Origin: Oscillospiraceae bacterium
GTDB lineage: Bacteria; Bacillota; Clostridia; Oscillospirales; Ruminococcaceae
Direction: 5' to 3'
NCBI GenBank assembly: GCA_017442085.1
Contig: JAFSAW010000009.1
Location: 1 to 60,238 of the forward strand
DNA length: 60,238 nt
The translations under genes were made by a program, and so were the position numbers. Each line of letters starts with the position of its first letter. Within the stretch, counting starts at the first letter, position 1. The notes under the pieces were generated by a model. The model was not told where the DNA came from. It did no database searches and was given only the letters and a program-made list of their open reading frames with translations. Below are positions 35,562 through 44,166 of the stretch, one piece after another.

Positions 35562-36917
35562 ATGATTAAAAAAAATGACATTATAACACTTGAAATAACA
35601 GATATTTCATCAGACGGCAACGGTGTTGGCAAGTTTGAAAACATTGCAGTCTTTGTGCCTATGACCGCTGTGGGTGACATATGCAAGGTTAAAATTTTAA
35701 AGGTTTTATCCTCCTATTGTTTTGGTAAAATTGAGGAAATTTTAACACCATCCCCTGACCGCACAGAAAATCTTTGCCCAAATTTTGTTAAATGCGGCGG
35801 CTGTGATTTTTTGCATATAACCTATGATGCCGAAAAAGCTGCAAAGAAAAACTTTGTGAAAAGCTGTTTTGAGCGCATAGGCAAAATTGATGTGCCTGTA
35901 AATGACACTTTGTCCTGCAACAAGATTCACCGTTACCGCAACAAAGCACAGTTTCCTGTGCGCAAAGACGAAAACGGCAAAGCTGTAACAGGTTTTTTTG
36001 CACAGCGTTCTCACCGCATTATCCCCTGCAACGACTGTCTTCTGCAGCCTGAACTGCTGAACGAAATTGCCGAATATATTGTAAGCCGTTTGAACCAGCT
36101 TGGTATAAAAGCTTATGATGAAGAAAAATTTACAGGCCTTATACGTCACATATATTTCCGCTACGGAGAAAAAACAGACCAGCTTATGGTATGTCTTGTT
36201 TCCACAAAACGTAAAGTGTGGAACATAGATGTGCTTGTAAAAGACCTTGTAAACAGATATCCCTCCATTGAAACCATAGTTCTTAATATAAATGATAAAA
36301 ACACCAATGTTATTCTTGGCGAAGAAAATATTATGCTTTACGGCAACGGGAACATCCAGGATGTGCTGTGCGATGTAAAAGTTACACTCAGCCCGCATTC
36401 CTTCTATCAGGTTAACCGTGAAGGTGCAGAAAACCTTTATACTATTGCAAAAAATGCACTCTGTCTCACAAAAGACGATATTCTGCTTGACCTTTACTGC
36501 GGAGCGGGCACCATAGGGCTTTCTATGGCCAAAGAAGTAAAAACACTTGTGGGTGTTGAAATTATTCCTGAAGCTATTGAAAACGCCAAAGAAAACGCAA
36601 AATCAAATGGTATAGACAATGCAAGATTTATCTGCTCTGATGCAGGCAAAGCCGCACAGATGCTTGTAAGTGAAGGCTTCCGCCCTACTGCTATTGTGCT
36701 TGACCCTGCACGCAAGGGCTGTGACGAAAACACACTTAACGCTGTGCTTACAATGGCACCTGCACGTATTGCTATGATAAGCTGCAACCCGTCAACAGCG
36801 GCAAGAGACTGCAAATATCTTGCTGAAAACGGATATAAGGTTGAGTTTATCCAGCCGTTTGATATGTTTCCAAGAACAAAACATTGTGAATGCGTTGTCT
36901 TGCTGACCAAACAATAA
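35562..36917 (+). CDS. rlmD: 23S rRNA (uracil-C5) methyltransferase RlmD/RumA family
   Basis: S-adenosylmethionine-dependent methyltransferase making 5-methyluridine in 23S rRNA (or tRNA, as TrmA-like paralogues do). Residues 1-60 form a TRAM RNA-binding domain. C72, C78, C81 and C159 fit the [4Fe-4S] ligands. The SAM site is LDLYCGAGTIGLSM (309-322), and the nucleophile is C408 in MISCNPSTAARD. All catalytic features are intact in 451 residues. It follows the lipoprotein by nine bases without a strong site of its own. Confidence 0.93.
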   Translation: MIKKNDIITLEITDISSDGNGVGKFENIAVFVPMTAVGDICKVKILKVLSSYCFGKIEEILTPSPDRTENLCPNFVKCGGCDFLHITYDAEKAAKKNFVKSCFERIGKIDVPVNDTLSCNKIHRYRNKAQFPVRKDENGKAVTGFFAQRSHRIIPCNDCLLQPELLNEIAEYIVSRLNQLGIKAYDEEKFTGLIRHIYFRYGEKTDQLMVCLVSTKRKVWNIDVLVKDLVNRYPSIETIVLNINDKNTNVILGEENIMLYGNGNIQDVLCDVKVTLSPHSFYQVNREGAENLYTIAKNALCLTKDDILLDLYCGAGTIGLSMAKEVKTLVGVEIIPEAIENAKENAKSNGIDNARFICSDAGKAAQMLVSEGFRPTAIVLDPARKGCDENTLNAVLTMAPARIAMISCNPSTAARDCKYLAENGYKVEFIQPFDMFPRTKHCECVVLLTKQ

Positions 36918-36949
36918 TTTATAAAAATGCTGTGAATGGAGAAAATTCA

Positions 36950-37174
36950 ATGAAAACCAAATTAAAAAAATTATCCCTGGTTTCATTTGTCATAGCAATT
37001 GTACTTTTTGTATTCTCTTTCATCCTGTTTCACTATCTCACGCCTGAAGGTACATTTTCAGCAATATGGCAGGCTGAAGCCCAAAAAACTTTTGTAACAT
37101 TTCTTTTTTCTGTATGGGGCACGCTGCATCTTTTTGCCGGTGTTACGAGTTTTTTGATATATTTAATTTTTTAA
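36950..37174 (+). CDS. Small two-helix membrane protein
   Basis: Seventy-four residues with a lysine-rich start (MKTKLKKLS), one membrane helix at about 10-28, a loop, and a second helix at about 47-73. No family recognised. The ATG at 36950 follows GGAG at good spacing, although the frame is open to 36890 inside rlmD. It lies in a rightward run of genes and is probably cotranscribed with rlmD and the DUF4298 gene. Confidence 0.7.
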   Translation: MKTKLKKLSLVSFVIAIVLFVFSFILFHYLTPEGTFSAIWQAEAQKTFVTFLFSVWGTLHLFAGVTSFLIYLIF

Positions 37175-37191
37175 CTTAGCTGGTGTTAATT

Positions 37192-37473
37192 ATGGATTAT
37201 AACCGTATTGAAAGAATAACACATATGGAAGAAAATCTTGATATTGCCAAAAAGGCTCTGGAAGATTTTGAAAAATCACTGGAAAATTTTCTGGCTGTTC
37301 AAAAAAACATCAAGGAGCTGTCTGACTATTATTTCAGCAGACAATGGATGGCAGATTATGATGCCGACAACCGCGGTGAAATACCGCAGAATTTAAAACG
37401 GGGTGTTCTCAGCGAAGATGCCGCATACAATCTCATCTGCCTTAATGACATGCTTTTAAGCAAACTGAAATAA
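37192..37473 (+). CDS. DUF4298 protein
   Basis: Soluble protein of 93 residues. Two predicted long helices (RITHMEENLDIAKKALEDFE onward) precede the DUF4298 signature: LSDYYFSRQWMADYDADNRGE and LKRGVLSEDAAYNLI. Function unknown; the family occurs widely in gut Firmicutes and Bacteroidota. The ATG at 37192 is preferred; the GTG nine bases upstream has no better site. It lies between a small membrane protein and the PlsC fusion. Confidence 0.85.
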   Translation: MDYNRIERITHMEENLDIAKKALEDFEKSLENFLAVQKNIKELSDYYFSRQWMADYDADNRGEIPQNLKRGVLSEDAAYNLICLNDMLLSKLK

Positions 37474-37507
37474 TCAACACAACAACACTATTATCTATCT
37501 AACAACT

Positions 37508-38731
37508 ATGGAAAAAACAAAAACAAAGAACAGTCAGTGGACTAAAACAAGACACAAAATAATAACAGACATTCTGCGTCCTGTTATTGCACCTTTTGTG
37601 CGCGGGAAATACAACGTGGACGTGCAGCCTTTTAAAGAACAGGGCAACCGAAAATATCTGATAATGATGAACCATCAGACACCGTTTGACCAGTTTTTTA
37701 TTGCGATGTCCTTTAAAGGACCGGTTTATTATATTGCAACAGAGGATATTTTCTCTCTCGGCTTTTTATCTACCCTGCTTAAATGGGCCGTTGCGCCTAT
37801 ACCGATAAAAAAGCAGACCACCGACATTCATGCAGTTATGAACTGTATGCGTGTTGCCAAAGAAGGCGGCACAATTGCACTTGCCCCTGAGGGCAACCGT
37901 ACATATGACGGCAGAACAGTTTATATAAATCCGGCAATTGCCAAGCTTGCAAAAAAACTCAAGATGCCTATTGCAATTTACCGCATTGAGGGCGGTTATG
38001 GTATTGAACCCCGCTGGAGTGATGTAACCCGCAAAGGCAGAATGAAAGCATATGTTGCCAATGTTATCGAACCGGAAGAATATAAGACAATGAGCGATGA
38101 TGAATTTTATAATCTTATCTGCAAAGAGCTTTATGTAAATGAGGCAGCTGCAGATACAGAATACCACCACAAGCAGCTGGCAGAATATATGGAACGTCTT
38201 GTTTATGTATGTCCTTACTGTGGTCTGTCTGTTTTTGAAAGTCACGATGATATTGTTGAATGCAAAAAGTGCCACAAGCAGATAAGATATCTGCCAACCA
38301 AAGAGCTTAAAGGTGTAGGCTTTGAATTTCCTTTCCGTTTTATTGCACAGTGGTATGATTATCAGAATGAATTTGTTAACAGTCTTGACCTTGAAAAGTA
38401 TACATACAATGCCATGTATACAGACAATGTTAAGCTTTCTGAAGTTATTGTTTACAAAAACAAACAGCTATTGCGTGAAAACTGTGAAATCAAGCTTTAT
38501 GGTGACCGCATTGTTGTTGATGAAAACAAGGAAAACACTGTTGTATTCCCTTTCAGCGAAATAACTGCACTTTCTGTGCTTGGCAGAAACAAGGCTAATA
38601 TCTATCATGACAACCGTGTATATCAGCTTAAAGGCGACAAACGTTTTAATGCTATTAAATATGTAAATATATATTATAGATTTAAAAATATATCCAAAGG
38701 AGACGAAAATGGAAAATTTTTGGGATTATAG
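37508..38731 (+). CDS. PlsC-type acyltransferase fused to a zinc ribbon and C-terminal domain
   Basis: Protein of 407 residues. Residues about 20-200 are a 1-acylglycerol-3-phosphate acyltransferase domain with the catalytic H56-x4-D61 (NHQTPFD) and the glycerol-phosphate motif PEGNRT (127-132), though without the usual N-terminal membrane helix. C235, C238, C252 and C255 form a CxxC zinc ribbon. The last 130 residues look like a beta-rich PH/GRAM-type domain (IKLYGDRIVV, VVFPFSEITALSVLGRNKANIY). The ribbon and tail are not part of standard PlsC. The gene overlaps gltS by 23 bases. Confidence 0.82.
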   Translation: MEKTKTKNSQWTKTRHKIITDILRPVIAPFVRGKYNVDVQPFKEQGNRKYLIMMNHQTPFDQFFIAMSFKGPVYYIATEDIFSLGFLSTLLKWAVAPIPIKKQTTDIHAVMNCMRVAKEGGTIALAPEGNRTYDGRTVYINPAIAKLAKKLKMPIAIYRIEGGYGIEPRWSDVTRKGRMKAYVANVIEPEEYKTMSDDEFYNLICKELYVNEAAADTEYHHKQLAEYMERLVYVCPYCGLSVFESHDDIVECKKCHKQIRYLPTKELKGVGFEFPFRFIAQWYDYQNEFVNSLDLEKYTYNAMYTDNVKLSEVIVYKNKQLLRENCEIKLYGDRIVVDENKENTVVFPFSEITALSVLGRNKANIYHDNRVYQLKGDKRFNAIKYVNIYYRFKNISKGDENGKFLGL

Positions 38732-40115
38732 TGTATGGGGTTCACTTAACCTTATTGCAATTTTACTGTTGAGTCTTTTGCTTGCAAACACTCTTAAAAG
38801 AAAAATAATGTTATTGCGCATGTCGCTTATTCCTACATCTGTTCTTGGCGGTGCAATTCTGCTGGCAATAAGCGGTTTTTACAAGCTGTTTACCGGCAAT
38901 GTATTTTTTGATACTTTGTTCTTTGGCGGAAACGGCATGGCAACTTTGGAAATTATTACATATCACTGCCTTGCCCTTGGTTTTATTGCTTCTGCATTCA
39001 AGACATCTGACAACAAAATGACCAAACAGCGCGGTGCTGAAATTTTCAACACCGGTGTTACAACAGTTTCCACCTATCTTATTCAGGCTGTTTTTGGGTT
39101 TGGTGTAACAATTATTGCTGCACTTATAGCCAGTGATTTCTTTGCTGCTGCAGGTCTTATTCTGCCATTCGGCTATGGTCAGGGCACAGGTCAGGCACTT
39201 AACTATGGCAACATTTACGAAACACAGTTTGGTTTTACCGGCGGTAAAAGCTTTGGTCTCACTGTTGCTGCTTTTGGCTTTATCAGTGCTGCACTGGGCG
39301 GTGTTATACACCTTAACATTCTCAAAAAAAAAGGCAAAATAACCTGGATTAACTCTGAAGAATCAGAAAACGATATTATCTCCACCGAAAACATTCAGGC
39401 AAATAACGAAATTCCTATGCAGGGCAGCATTGACAAACTGACTGTTCAGGTTGCTTTTGTATTGGTTGCATATCTTGTTTCTTACTTTATGATGTGCGGT
39501 CTTGGTATGCTTTTGCCAGGTATGAAAAGTGTTATCTTTGGCTTCAACTTCCTGCTTGGCGTACTTTCGGCAACAATTATCAAAGCGATTGTTCAGTGGC
39601 TGAGAAAAAGCAAGCTTATGGGCAGACAGTATCTTAACAACTTCCTTATGACAAGAACAAGCAACTTTTTCTTTGACATAATGATTGTTGCAGGTATTGC
39701 AGCTATCCGTCTTGGCATATTCCAGCAGTATTGGGCTGTTCTGCTTATTGTTGGTATCGGCGGTGCTCTTATCACATATTTTTACATTGGTTTTGTCTGC
39801 AAAAGACTGTTTGCTGAATATGAAAACGAACAGTTTGTTGCAATGTACGGCATGCTTACCGGTACAGCAAGTACAGGTATCGTTCTTTTAAGGGAAATTG
39901 ACAATGATTTTAAAACCCCTGTTGCAGACAACCTTGTGTATCAGAACTTCCCTGCCATTGTATTCGGCTTCCCTATTATGCTGCTTGCAACACTTGCTCC
40001 TGTAAAGCCATATCTTACCTGGACAATACTTCTTGCCTTCTTTATTATTATGAATATAATTCTGTTCCGCAGTGTTATCTTCAAAAAGAAAACTGAAAAG
40101 GTTAACAATAAATAA
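38709..40115 (+). CDS. GltS-family sodium/glutamate-type symporter
   Basis: Membrane carrier of 468 residues with about 12 helices. Two inverted halves each carry a glycine-rich signature: GYGQGTGQALNYGN (about 154-167) and YGMLTGTASTGIVLLREID (about 379-397), characteristic of GltS. A soluble loop (about 210-240) splits the halves. It is longer than E. coli GltS (401). Substrate glutamate is likely but not proven. It starts inside the end of the acyltransferase gene behind AGGAG. Confidence 0.82.
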   Translation: MENFWDYSVWGSLNLIAILLLSLLLANTLKRKIMLLRMSLIPTSVLGGAILLAISGFYKLFTGNVFFDTLFFGGNGMATLEIITYHCLALGFIASAFKTSDNKMTKQRGAEIFNTGVTTVSTYLIQAVFGFGVTIIAALIASDFFAAAGLILPFGYGQGTGQALNYGNIYETQFGFTGGKSFGLTVAAFGFISAALGGVIHLNILKKKGKITWINSEESENDIISTENIQANNEIPMQGSIDKLTVQVAFVLVAYLVSYFMMCGLGMLLPGMKSVIFGFNFLLGVLSATIIKAIVQWLRKSKLMGRQYLNNFLMTRTSNFFFDIMIVAGIAAIRLGIFQQYWAVLLIVGIGGALITYFYIGFVCKRLFAEYENEQFVAMYGMLTGTASTGIVLLREIDNDFKTPVADNLVYQNFPAIVFGFPIMLLATLAPVKPYLTWTILLAFFIIMNIILFRSVIFKKKTEKVNNK

Positions 40116-40116
40116 T

Positions 40117-40431
40117 ATGAAAAAAGTAAAAATAACTGCTGTTAGAAAAGCACATTATCAGGATTTGATTGATAAATACGAAAATCCCATTCAGCATGCC
40201 TGCGATGTATCTGAGGGTCAGATATGGATTGCAAACGGCTGGCAGCAGCCCAGCGGCATGTGTACAAGTGCCTGGGAAAGTATCTCTCCTTTTGTAATGA
40301 CTTTGGCACACGGCGGTGAAAATTTTTATGACGGATGGATGAAAAATCCCAAGTCTGCTATGATTTCCTGTAACGACGGGTTCAGACCTGTAAGTTTTCT
40401 TATAGAAACCCTTGAAGAAGATGCAGATTAA
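40117..40431 (+). CDS. TIGR04076-family protein
   Basis: Small cytoplasmic protein of 104 residues. It matches the TIGR04076 pattern: a basic KVKITAVRKAHYQDL start, then C29, the GQIWIANGWQQPSGMCTSAWESI core and ISCNDGFRPVSFLIE. Conserved cysteines 29, 49 and 80 suggest metal or redox chemistry, but no function is known. The ATG follows the gltS stop by one base; the ribosome binding site is a weak AAAGG inside gltS. Confidence 0.8.
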   Translation: MKKVKITAVRKAHYQDLIDKYENPIQHACDVSEGQIWIANGWQQPSGMCTSAWESISPFVMTLAHGGENFYDGWMKNPKSAMISCNDGFRPVSFLIETLEEDAD

Positions 40432-40455
40432 ATTCAACTGAATATTTACAAAACA

Positions 40456-40500
40456 AAACCGATTGGAATTTAACCCAAAATTCCAATCGGTTTCATATTT
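40456..40500. terminator. Bidirectional terminator
   Basis: Fifteen-base arms 40456-40470 and 40479-40493, a perfect inverted repeat with T-rich sequence rightward and A-rich leftward. It separates converging TIGR04076 and tlpA genes. Confidence 0.9.
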
Positions 40501-40510
40501 TTATGCGCTT

Positions 40511-41110
40511 TTATCGTTCATATGAAGTATAAATCATATCTATTCCTTTTTGCAGCAGTTCACTGTTTATCATACCTGTTGCCTGTGCAATGCCGTATCC
40601 TTCTGCATCAATAAAAATTGTCATTGGCAGAGAATAAGCCCCATAAGTATTTGCTGCATCAAGTTCTGTGTCAAAATATACAGGGAAGGTATATCCTGCT
40701 TCTGATATATATTCTTTTGCAGTATCAACAGTTTCTCTGTTGCCGTCTGTAACATTGAGCATTAAAAAATGTATTTCTTCCCCGTATTCTTTAAACTTCT
40801 CTTCAAAGTCAGGCATCTCCATCTGACAGTATCCGCACCATGTTGCCCAGAAGTTTATAATCACAGGCTTTCCTTCAAATTCTGAAAGATTTACGCTGTT
40901 TCCTTCTGTATCAATAACCGTAAAATCCATTGCCTTTATCTTCTGTATTTCATCGGTATCTTCCGCAGGTTCTGTTTTTTCTTCTGCGGCAGGCGTAATA
41001 TTGTCAGGAACCCCTGCCTTTTCTGCCAGTTTTCCATATGCAACACCGGCTATTGCTATTACCGCTGCCAGAACCGCAGCAAGTATTATCAGACTTTTTT
41101 TGCTGTTCAT
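40511..41110 (-). CDS. TlpA/ResA-like membrane-anchored thiol-disulfide oxidoreductase
   Basis: Extracytoplasmic thioredoxin-like reductase, 199 residues. An N-terminal helix (6-25) anchors it, then an acidic linker and a thioredoxin fold with active site W91-C92-G-Y-C95 and cis-proline SLPMT. It probably receives electrons from the CcdA protein encoded upstream. The ATG at 41110 (MNSKKSLIIL) follows GGTGG; the longer frame to 41203 lies inside ccdA. In B. subtilis the equivalent StoA is needed for spore cortex; a similar role is conjecture. Confidence 0.92.
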   Translation of the reverse strand: MNSKKSLIILAAVLAAVIAIAGVAYGKLAEKAGVPDNITPAAEEKTEPAEDTDEIQKIKAMDFTVIDTEGNSVNLSEFEGKPVIINFWATWCGYCQMEMPDFEEKFKEYGEEIHFLMLNVTDGNRETVDTAKEYISEAGYTFPVYFDTELDAANTYGAYSLPMTIFIDAEGYGIAQATGMINSELLQKGIDMIYTSYER

Positions 41111-41124
41111 AACCAATCCACCTT

Positions 41125-41787
41125 TCAGCTTAACAAAGCAAGCATTCTGCCCATATATCCCGTTGCCATAAAAATGCCTGTAATTACAAGGAATATACCA
41201 CACACTTTGTTTATCATATTATAATTTTGTTTAACTTTGTTGAATGCACCTTTAAGGCTGTCTATAAGCACAGCGCTTATTATAAACGGTATACCAAGGC
41301 CCATAGAATATACCAGAAGCATAAGCATTCCTTCAACCATATGTGCCTGCTGTGATGCCAGTGCCAGTGCTGAACCAAGAAATACGCCTACACACGGGGT
41401 CCAGCCTATAGAAAAAACAGCACCAAACATAACTGCTGAAAGAAAACCCAAATCTTTTACCTTTGCAGATACATTTCTGCCCTTAAAGATATTTAATTTT
41501 AAAACACCGATATAATTAAGGCCAAAGACAATGACAATACCGCCAAGAATTATATTTACCGTTTTGCTGTATTCTTTTAAAAAGCCCCCCACCGTGCCGG
41601 CAAGTGCCCCCATTGTTATAAAAACCAACGTAAAACCCAGCACAAAACCCACTGCATTGATTACAGTCTTTTTTGCTGTTCTCTGTCCCCCGCCTGCAAA
41701 ATAGGAAATATATACCGGCAGCATCGGCAGAAGACATGGAGATATAAAGGTTATTATTCCTTCCAGAAAAGCTATGATATACTGCAT
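41125..41787 (-). CDS. ccdA: Cytochrome c biogenesis/thiol transport protein CcdA
   Basis: Six-helix membrane protein carrying reducing equivalents from cytoplasmic thioredoxin to outer-face thiol reductases. Redox cysteines C18 (ISPCLLPMLP) and C132 (GWTPCVG) sit in the expected symmetric positions. The 220-residue length is typical. I use the ATG at 41787, six bases after AGGAG, rather than the TTG two codons earlier. tlpA follows after 14 bases; no cytochrome genes are near, so the role is thiol homeostasis rather than haem. Confidence 0.93.
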   Translation of the reverse strand: MQYIIAFLEGIITFISPCLLPMLPVYISYFAGGGQRTAKKTVINAVGFVLGFTLVFITMGALAGTVGGFLKEYSKTVNIILGGIVIVFGLNYIGVLKLNIFKGRNVSAKVKDLGFLSAVMFGAVFSIGWTPCVGVFLGSALALASQQAHMVEGMLMLLVYSMGLGIPFIISAVLIDSLKGAFNKVKQNYNMINKVCGIFLVITGIFMATGYMGRMLALLS

Positions 41788-41871
41788 ACGCAACTCCTGT
41801 TTATATAATAAATTTTATACAACTCTATATTATATATTATAATAAAAATTTAACATATTACAAATATTTTG

Positions 41872-41890
41872 TATGTGATATACTCACATA
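41872..41890. promoter_or_regulatory. CRP/FNR-like palindrome
   Basis: Perfect inverted repeat TATGTGA-TATAC-TCACATA in the gap between divergent ccdA and the FNT gene. It resembles a CRP/FNR-family site but with a 5-base centre in place of six. The FNT gene's likely -10 (TATGAT, 41953-41958) lacks a -35 match, which fits activator dependence. Confidence 0.45.
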
Positions 41891-41997
41891 GTTTATAGTT
41901 ATTATCAGGATATTTTATCAATATTCACAATAGCCAAACAAACCACAATATGTTATGATATATGCGTAGCAAAAACACAATATATATGAGGTGAACA

Positions 41998-42621
41998 ATG
42001 AATAATATCAAAGTATTGGTTTCTTCCATCCTTGCCGGCACATGTATCGGCTTTGGCGGTGTAATCTATCTTATGAGCGAAAACAAGGTGATAGGCTCTA
42101 TGTTCTTTGCAATCGGCCTGCTTACCATCTGCTCTTACGGACTGCATCTTTATACAGGTAAAGTTTGTTATGTATGTCAGAACGACAAAAAGTTTACTTT
42201 GCAGATTCCACTCATCTGGTTTGGCAACCTTATCGGCACAGGTATAATTGCTCTTATCTCCATGGCCACACGCAACGGTGCAAAACTTTCCGCTGCTGCA
42301 CAGGGCCTTTGTGACGTAAAGATGGCAGACAGCTATATCAGTCTTTTTATGCTTGGTATCTTCTGCAACATTATGATTTATATTGCTGTTGAAGGCTATA
42401 ACAAAATTCAGTACGAAATGGGCAAATACCTTTCCCTTTTCCTTGGTGTTATGGTGTTTATTCTCAGCGGTTTTGAACACAGCATCGCAGATATGTTCTA
42501 TTTCTGGATGTGTATGAACTGGAGTGTTGAATCTGTTATCAGACTTATCGTTATCACTCTTGGCAATGCTGTTGGCGGCATTGTTTTTGCCGAAGTCAAA
42601 CGCTATGTCTGCACAAAATAA
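41998..42621 (+). CDS. Formate/nitrite transporter (FNT) family protein, short
   Basis: Membrane channel-like protein of 207 residues with six helices. ILSGFEHSIADMFYF contains the central channel histidine of the FNT family (FocA, NirC, HSC), and AVGGIVFAEVKRY matches the C-terminal helix. At 207 residues it lacks some 50-70 residues of usual FNT length, mainly in termini and loops. The transported anion (formate, nitrite or hydrosulfide) cannot be told. GAGGTGA precedes the ATG. Confidence 0.85.
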   Translation: MNNIKVLVSSILAGTCIGFGGVIYLMSENKVIGSMFFAIGLLTICSYGLHLYTGKVCYVCQNDKKFTLQIPLIWFGNLIGTGIIALISMATRNGAKLSAAAQGLCDVKMADSYISLFMLGIFCNIMIYIAVEGYNKIQYEMGKYLSLFLGVMVFILSGFEHSIADMFYFWMCMNWSVESVIRLIVITLGNAVGGIVFAEVKRYVCTK

Positions 42622-42644
42622 TTAAATCCATACAGGTGATATAA

Positions 42645-43445
42645 GTGAAACTTACTATGCTTGGCACAGGCAGTGCCGCTGTAAAAAACTGTTACAACAC
42701 TTGTTTTGTTTTTTCGGATAACTGCGGATATTTTCTGGTTGATGCAGGCGGCGGAAATCAGATTTTAAAAATTCTTGATGAACAGAACATAAATATCACT
42801 GACCTTAATCATATTTTTATAACTCACAGCCACACAGACCACATTTTAGGTGCTGTGTGGCTTGTGCGCATGATAGGTCAGGCAATAAACTATGACGGCT
42901 GCAATAAACAGTTCAATATATACTGTCACGATGAAGCTGCCGATGCACTTAAAGCTATCTGCTGTGCAACTTTGCCTGCCAGTGTCACAAAACATTTTGA
43001 CGGGCAGATTAAATTAAATATCCTTAACGACGGAGATGTATATAAAATTCTGGATTGCGATGTGGAATTTTTTGATATACATTCTGATAAGACAAAACAG
43101 TTTGGGTTTGTTATACTTACCTCTGACAGCAAAAAAATTGTATGCTGCGGTGATGAGCCTATGGCCCAAGATGTTTTTGATAAGGCTTATGGATGCGACT
43201 GGCTTATGCACGAAGCATTTTGCCTTTACAGCCAGCGCGATATCTTCAAGCCATATCAGAAATTTCACAGCACAGTAAAAGATGCCTGTGAAATTGCAGA
43301 AAAACTTAATGTGAAAAATCTTCTGCTTTATCACACAGAAGACTCACAGCTTGAAAACCGCAAGAAGCTGTATTCTGACGAAGGTAAGCAATACTATACA
43401 GGCAATCTGCTTATTCCTGATGATAATGAATATATTGAAATATGA
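42645..43445 (+). CDS. MBL-fold metallohydrolase (RNase Z-like)
   Basis: Metallo-beta-lactamase fold hydrolase of 266 residues. The metal motif HSHTDH (H61, H63, D65, H66) is intact, with LMHEAFC and FHSTVKDACEIAEKLNVKNLLLYHTED giving the later ligands typical of RNase Z-like proteins. No tRNA-binding exosite arm is visible, so tRNase activity is doubtful. The start is GTG at 42645 behind AGGTGAT. It lies 23 bases after the FNT gene, so the two probably share a transcript. Confidence 0.88.
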   Translation: MKLTMLGTGSAAVKNCYNTCFVFSDNCGYFLVDAGGGNQILKILDEQNINITDLNHIFITHSHTDHILGAVWLVRMIGQAINYDGCNKQFNIYCHDEAADALKAICCATLPASVTKHFDGQIKLNILNDGDVYKILDCDVEFFDIHSDKTKQFGFVILTSDSKKIVCCGDEPMAQDVFDKAYGCDWLMHEAFCLYSQRDIFKPYQKFHSTVKDACEIAEKLNVKNLLLYHTEDSQLENRKKLYSDEGKQYYTGNLLIPDDNEYIEI

Positions 43446-43448
43446 TTT

Positions 43449-43490
43449 AATCGGCAGACGGACAATATACCGCCTGCTGATTTTTTATTT
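43449..43490 (+). terminator. Terminator after the MBL gene
   Basis: Thirteen-base arms (43449-43461, 43470-43482) with two G-U pairs, then a T run. Confidence 0.88.
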
Positions 43491-43540
43491 TAACAAAACC
43501 ATGTTAAATTAATCCGCTTTGATTTTGTGAAATATGTCCT

Positions 43541-43570
43541 TTGAAATCAAAATCAAAAATTTGATATAAT
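43541..43570 (+). promoter_or_regulatory. Sigma-A promoter of the CarD gene
   Basis: TTGAAA (43541-43546), 18-base spacer, TATAAT (43565-43570), 31 bases before the ATG. Confidence 0.7.
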
Positions 43571-43601
43571 ATTATTATAAATTTAAAAGGAGAAGTTTGG
43601 C

Positions 43602-44114
43602 ATGGCAGAAAAATTTGCAGTGAATGATTATGTTATATACGGAAAAAGCGGTTTGTGCTTTGTAAAAGAGATAAAAAAAATGCGTATGGCAAACGGGCCC
43701 TTATCTGAATATTATATTTTGAACTCTGCAACCGGCAATGCTGTTACAATCTATGTTCCCTGTGACAAGGAAAATCTTGTTGCAAAGATGCGCAGACCTT
43801 TGACTAAAGATGAAATTGATGAAATACTGGCAGAAGCCAAAGGACAGCATATAAGCTGGATTGACAACAACAATGAACGCGCAGAATACTTTAAAAAAAT
43901 CACTGACAGTGACAGCTATCGCGACTGGATTTTGCTGGTCAGCTGCATACATATGAAAAAAATTGAAAAGGCTGCAAGCAACAAACACCTTTCGGGCAAG
44001 GACGAAAGCACCCTTAAACTGCTTGAAAAGCTTATAGAAGAAGAATTCTGCTATTCTTTAAATCTTGAGCGAAATCAGATAAGCGAATATATACAGAAAA
44101 AACTTGAATTATGA
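43602..44114 (+). CDS. CarD-family transcriptional regulator
   Basis: RNA polymerase-binding protein of 170 residues. The N-terminal Tudor-like domain (VNDYVIYGKSGLCFVKEIKK, then YYILNSATGNAVTIYVP) is the CarD_CdnL_TRCF fold that contacts the beta subunit. The C-terminal helical domain (about 65-170) would contact DNA upstream of the -10. Such proteins stabilise open promoter complexes. It is a single gene with its own promoter and terminator. Confidence 0.92.
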   Translation: MAEKFAVNDYVIYGKSGLCFVKEIKKMRMANGPLSEYYILNSATGNAVTIYVPCDKENLVAKMRRPLTKDEIDEILAEAKGQHISWIDNNNERAEYFKKITDSDSYRDWILLVSCIHMKKIEKAASNKHLSGKDESTLKLLEKLIEEEFCYSLNLERNQISEYIQKKLEL

Positions 44115-44123
44115 TTATATCAG

Positions 44124-44157
44124 AAATCCGGAATGTGAATACATTCCGGATTTTTAT
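44124..44157. terminator. Terminator after the CarD gene
   Basis: Thirteen-base arms AAATCCGGAATGT (44124-44136) and its complement (44141-44153), then T-rich sequence. It may also serve the converging grpB gene. Confidence 0.88.
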
Positions 44158-44166
44158 ATTATCTGA

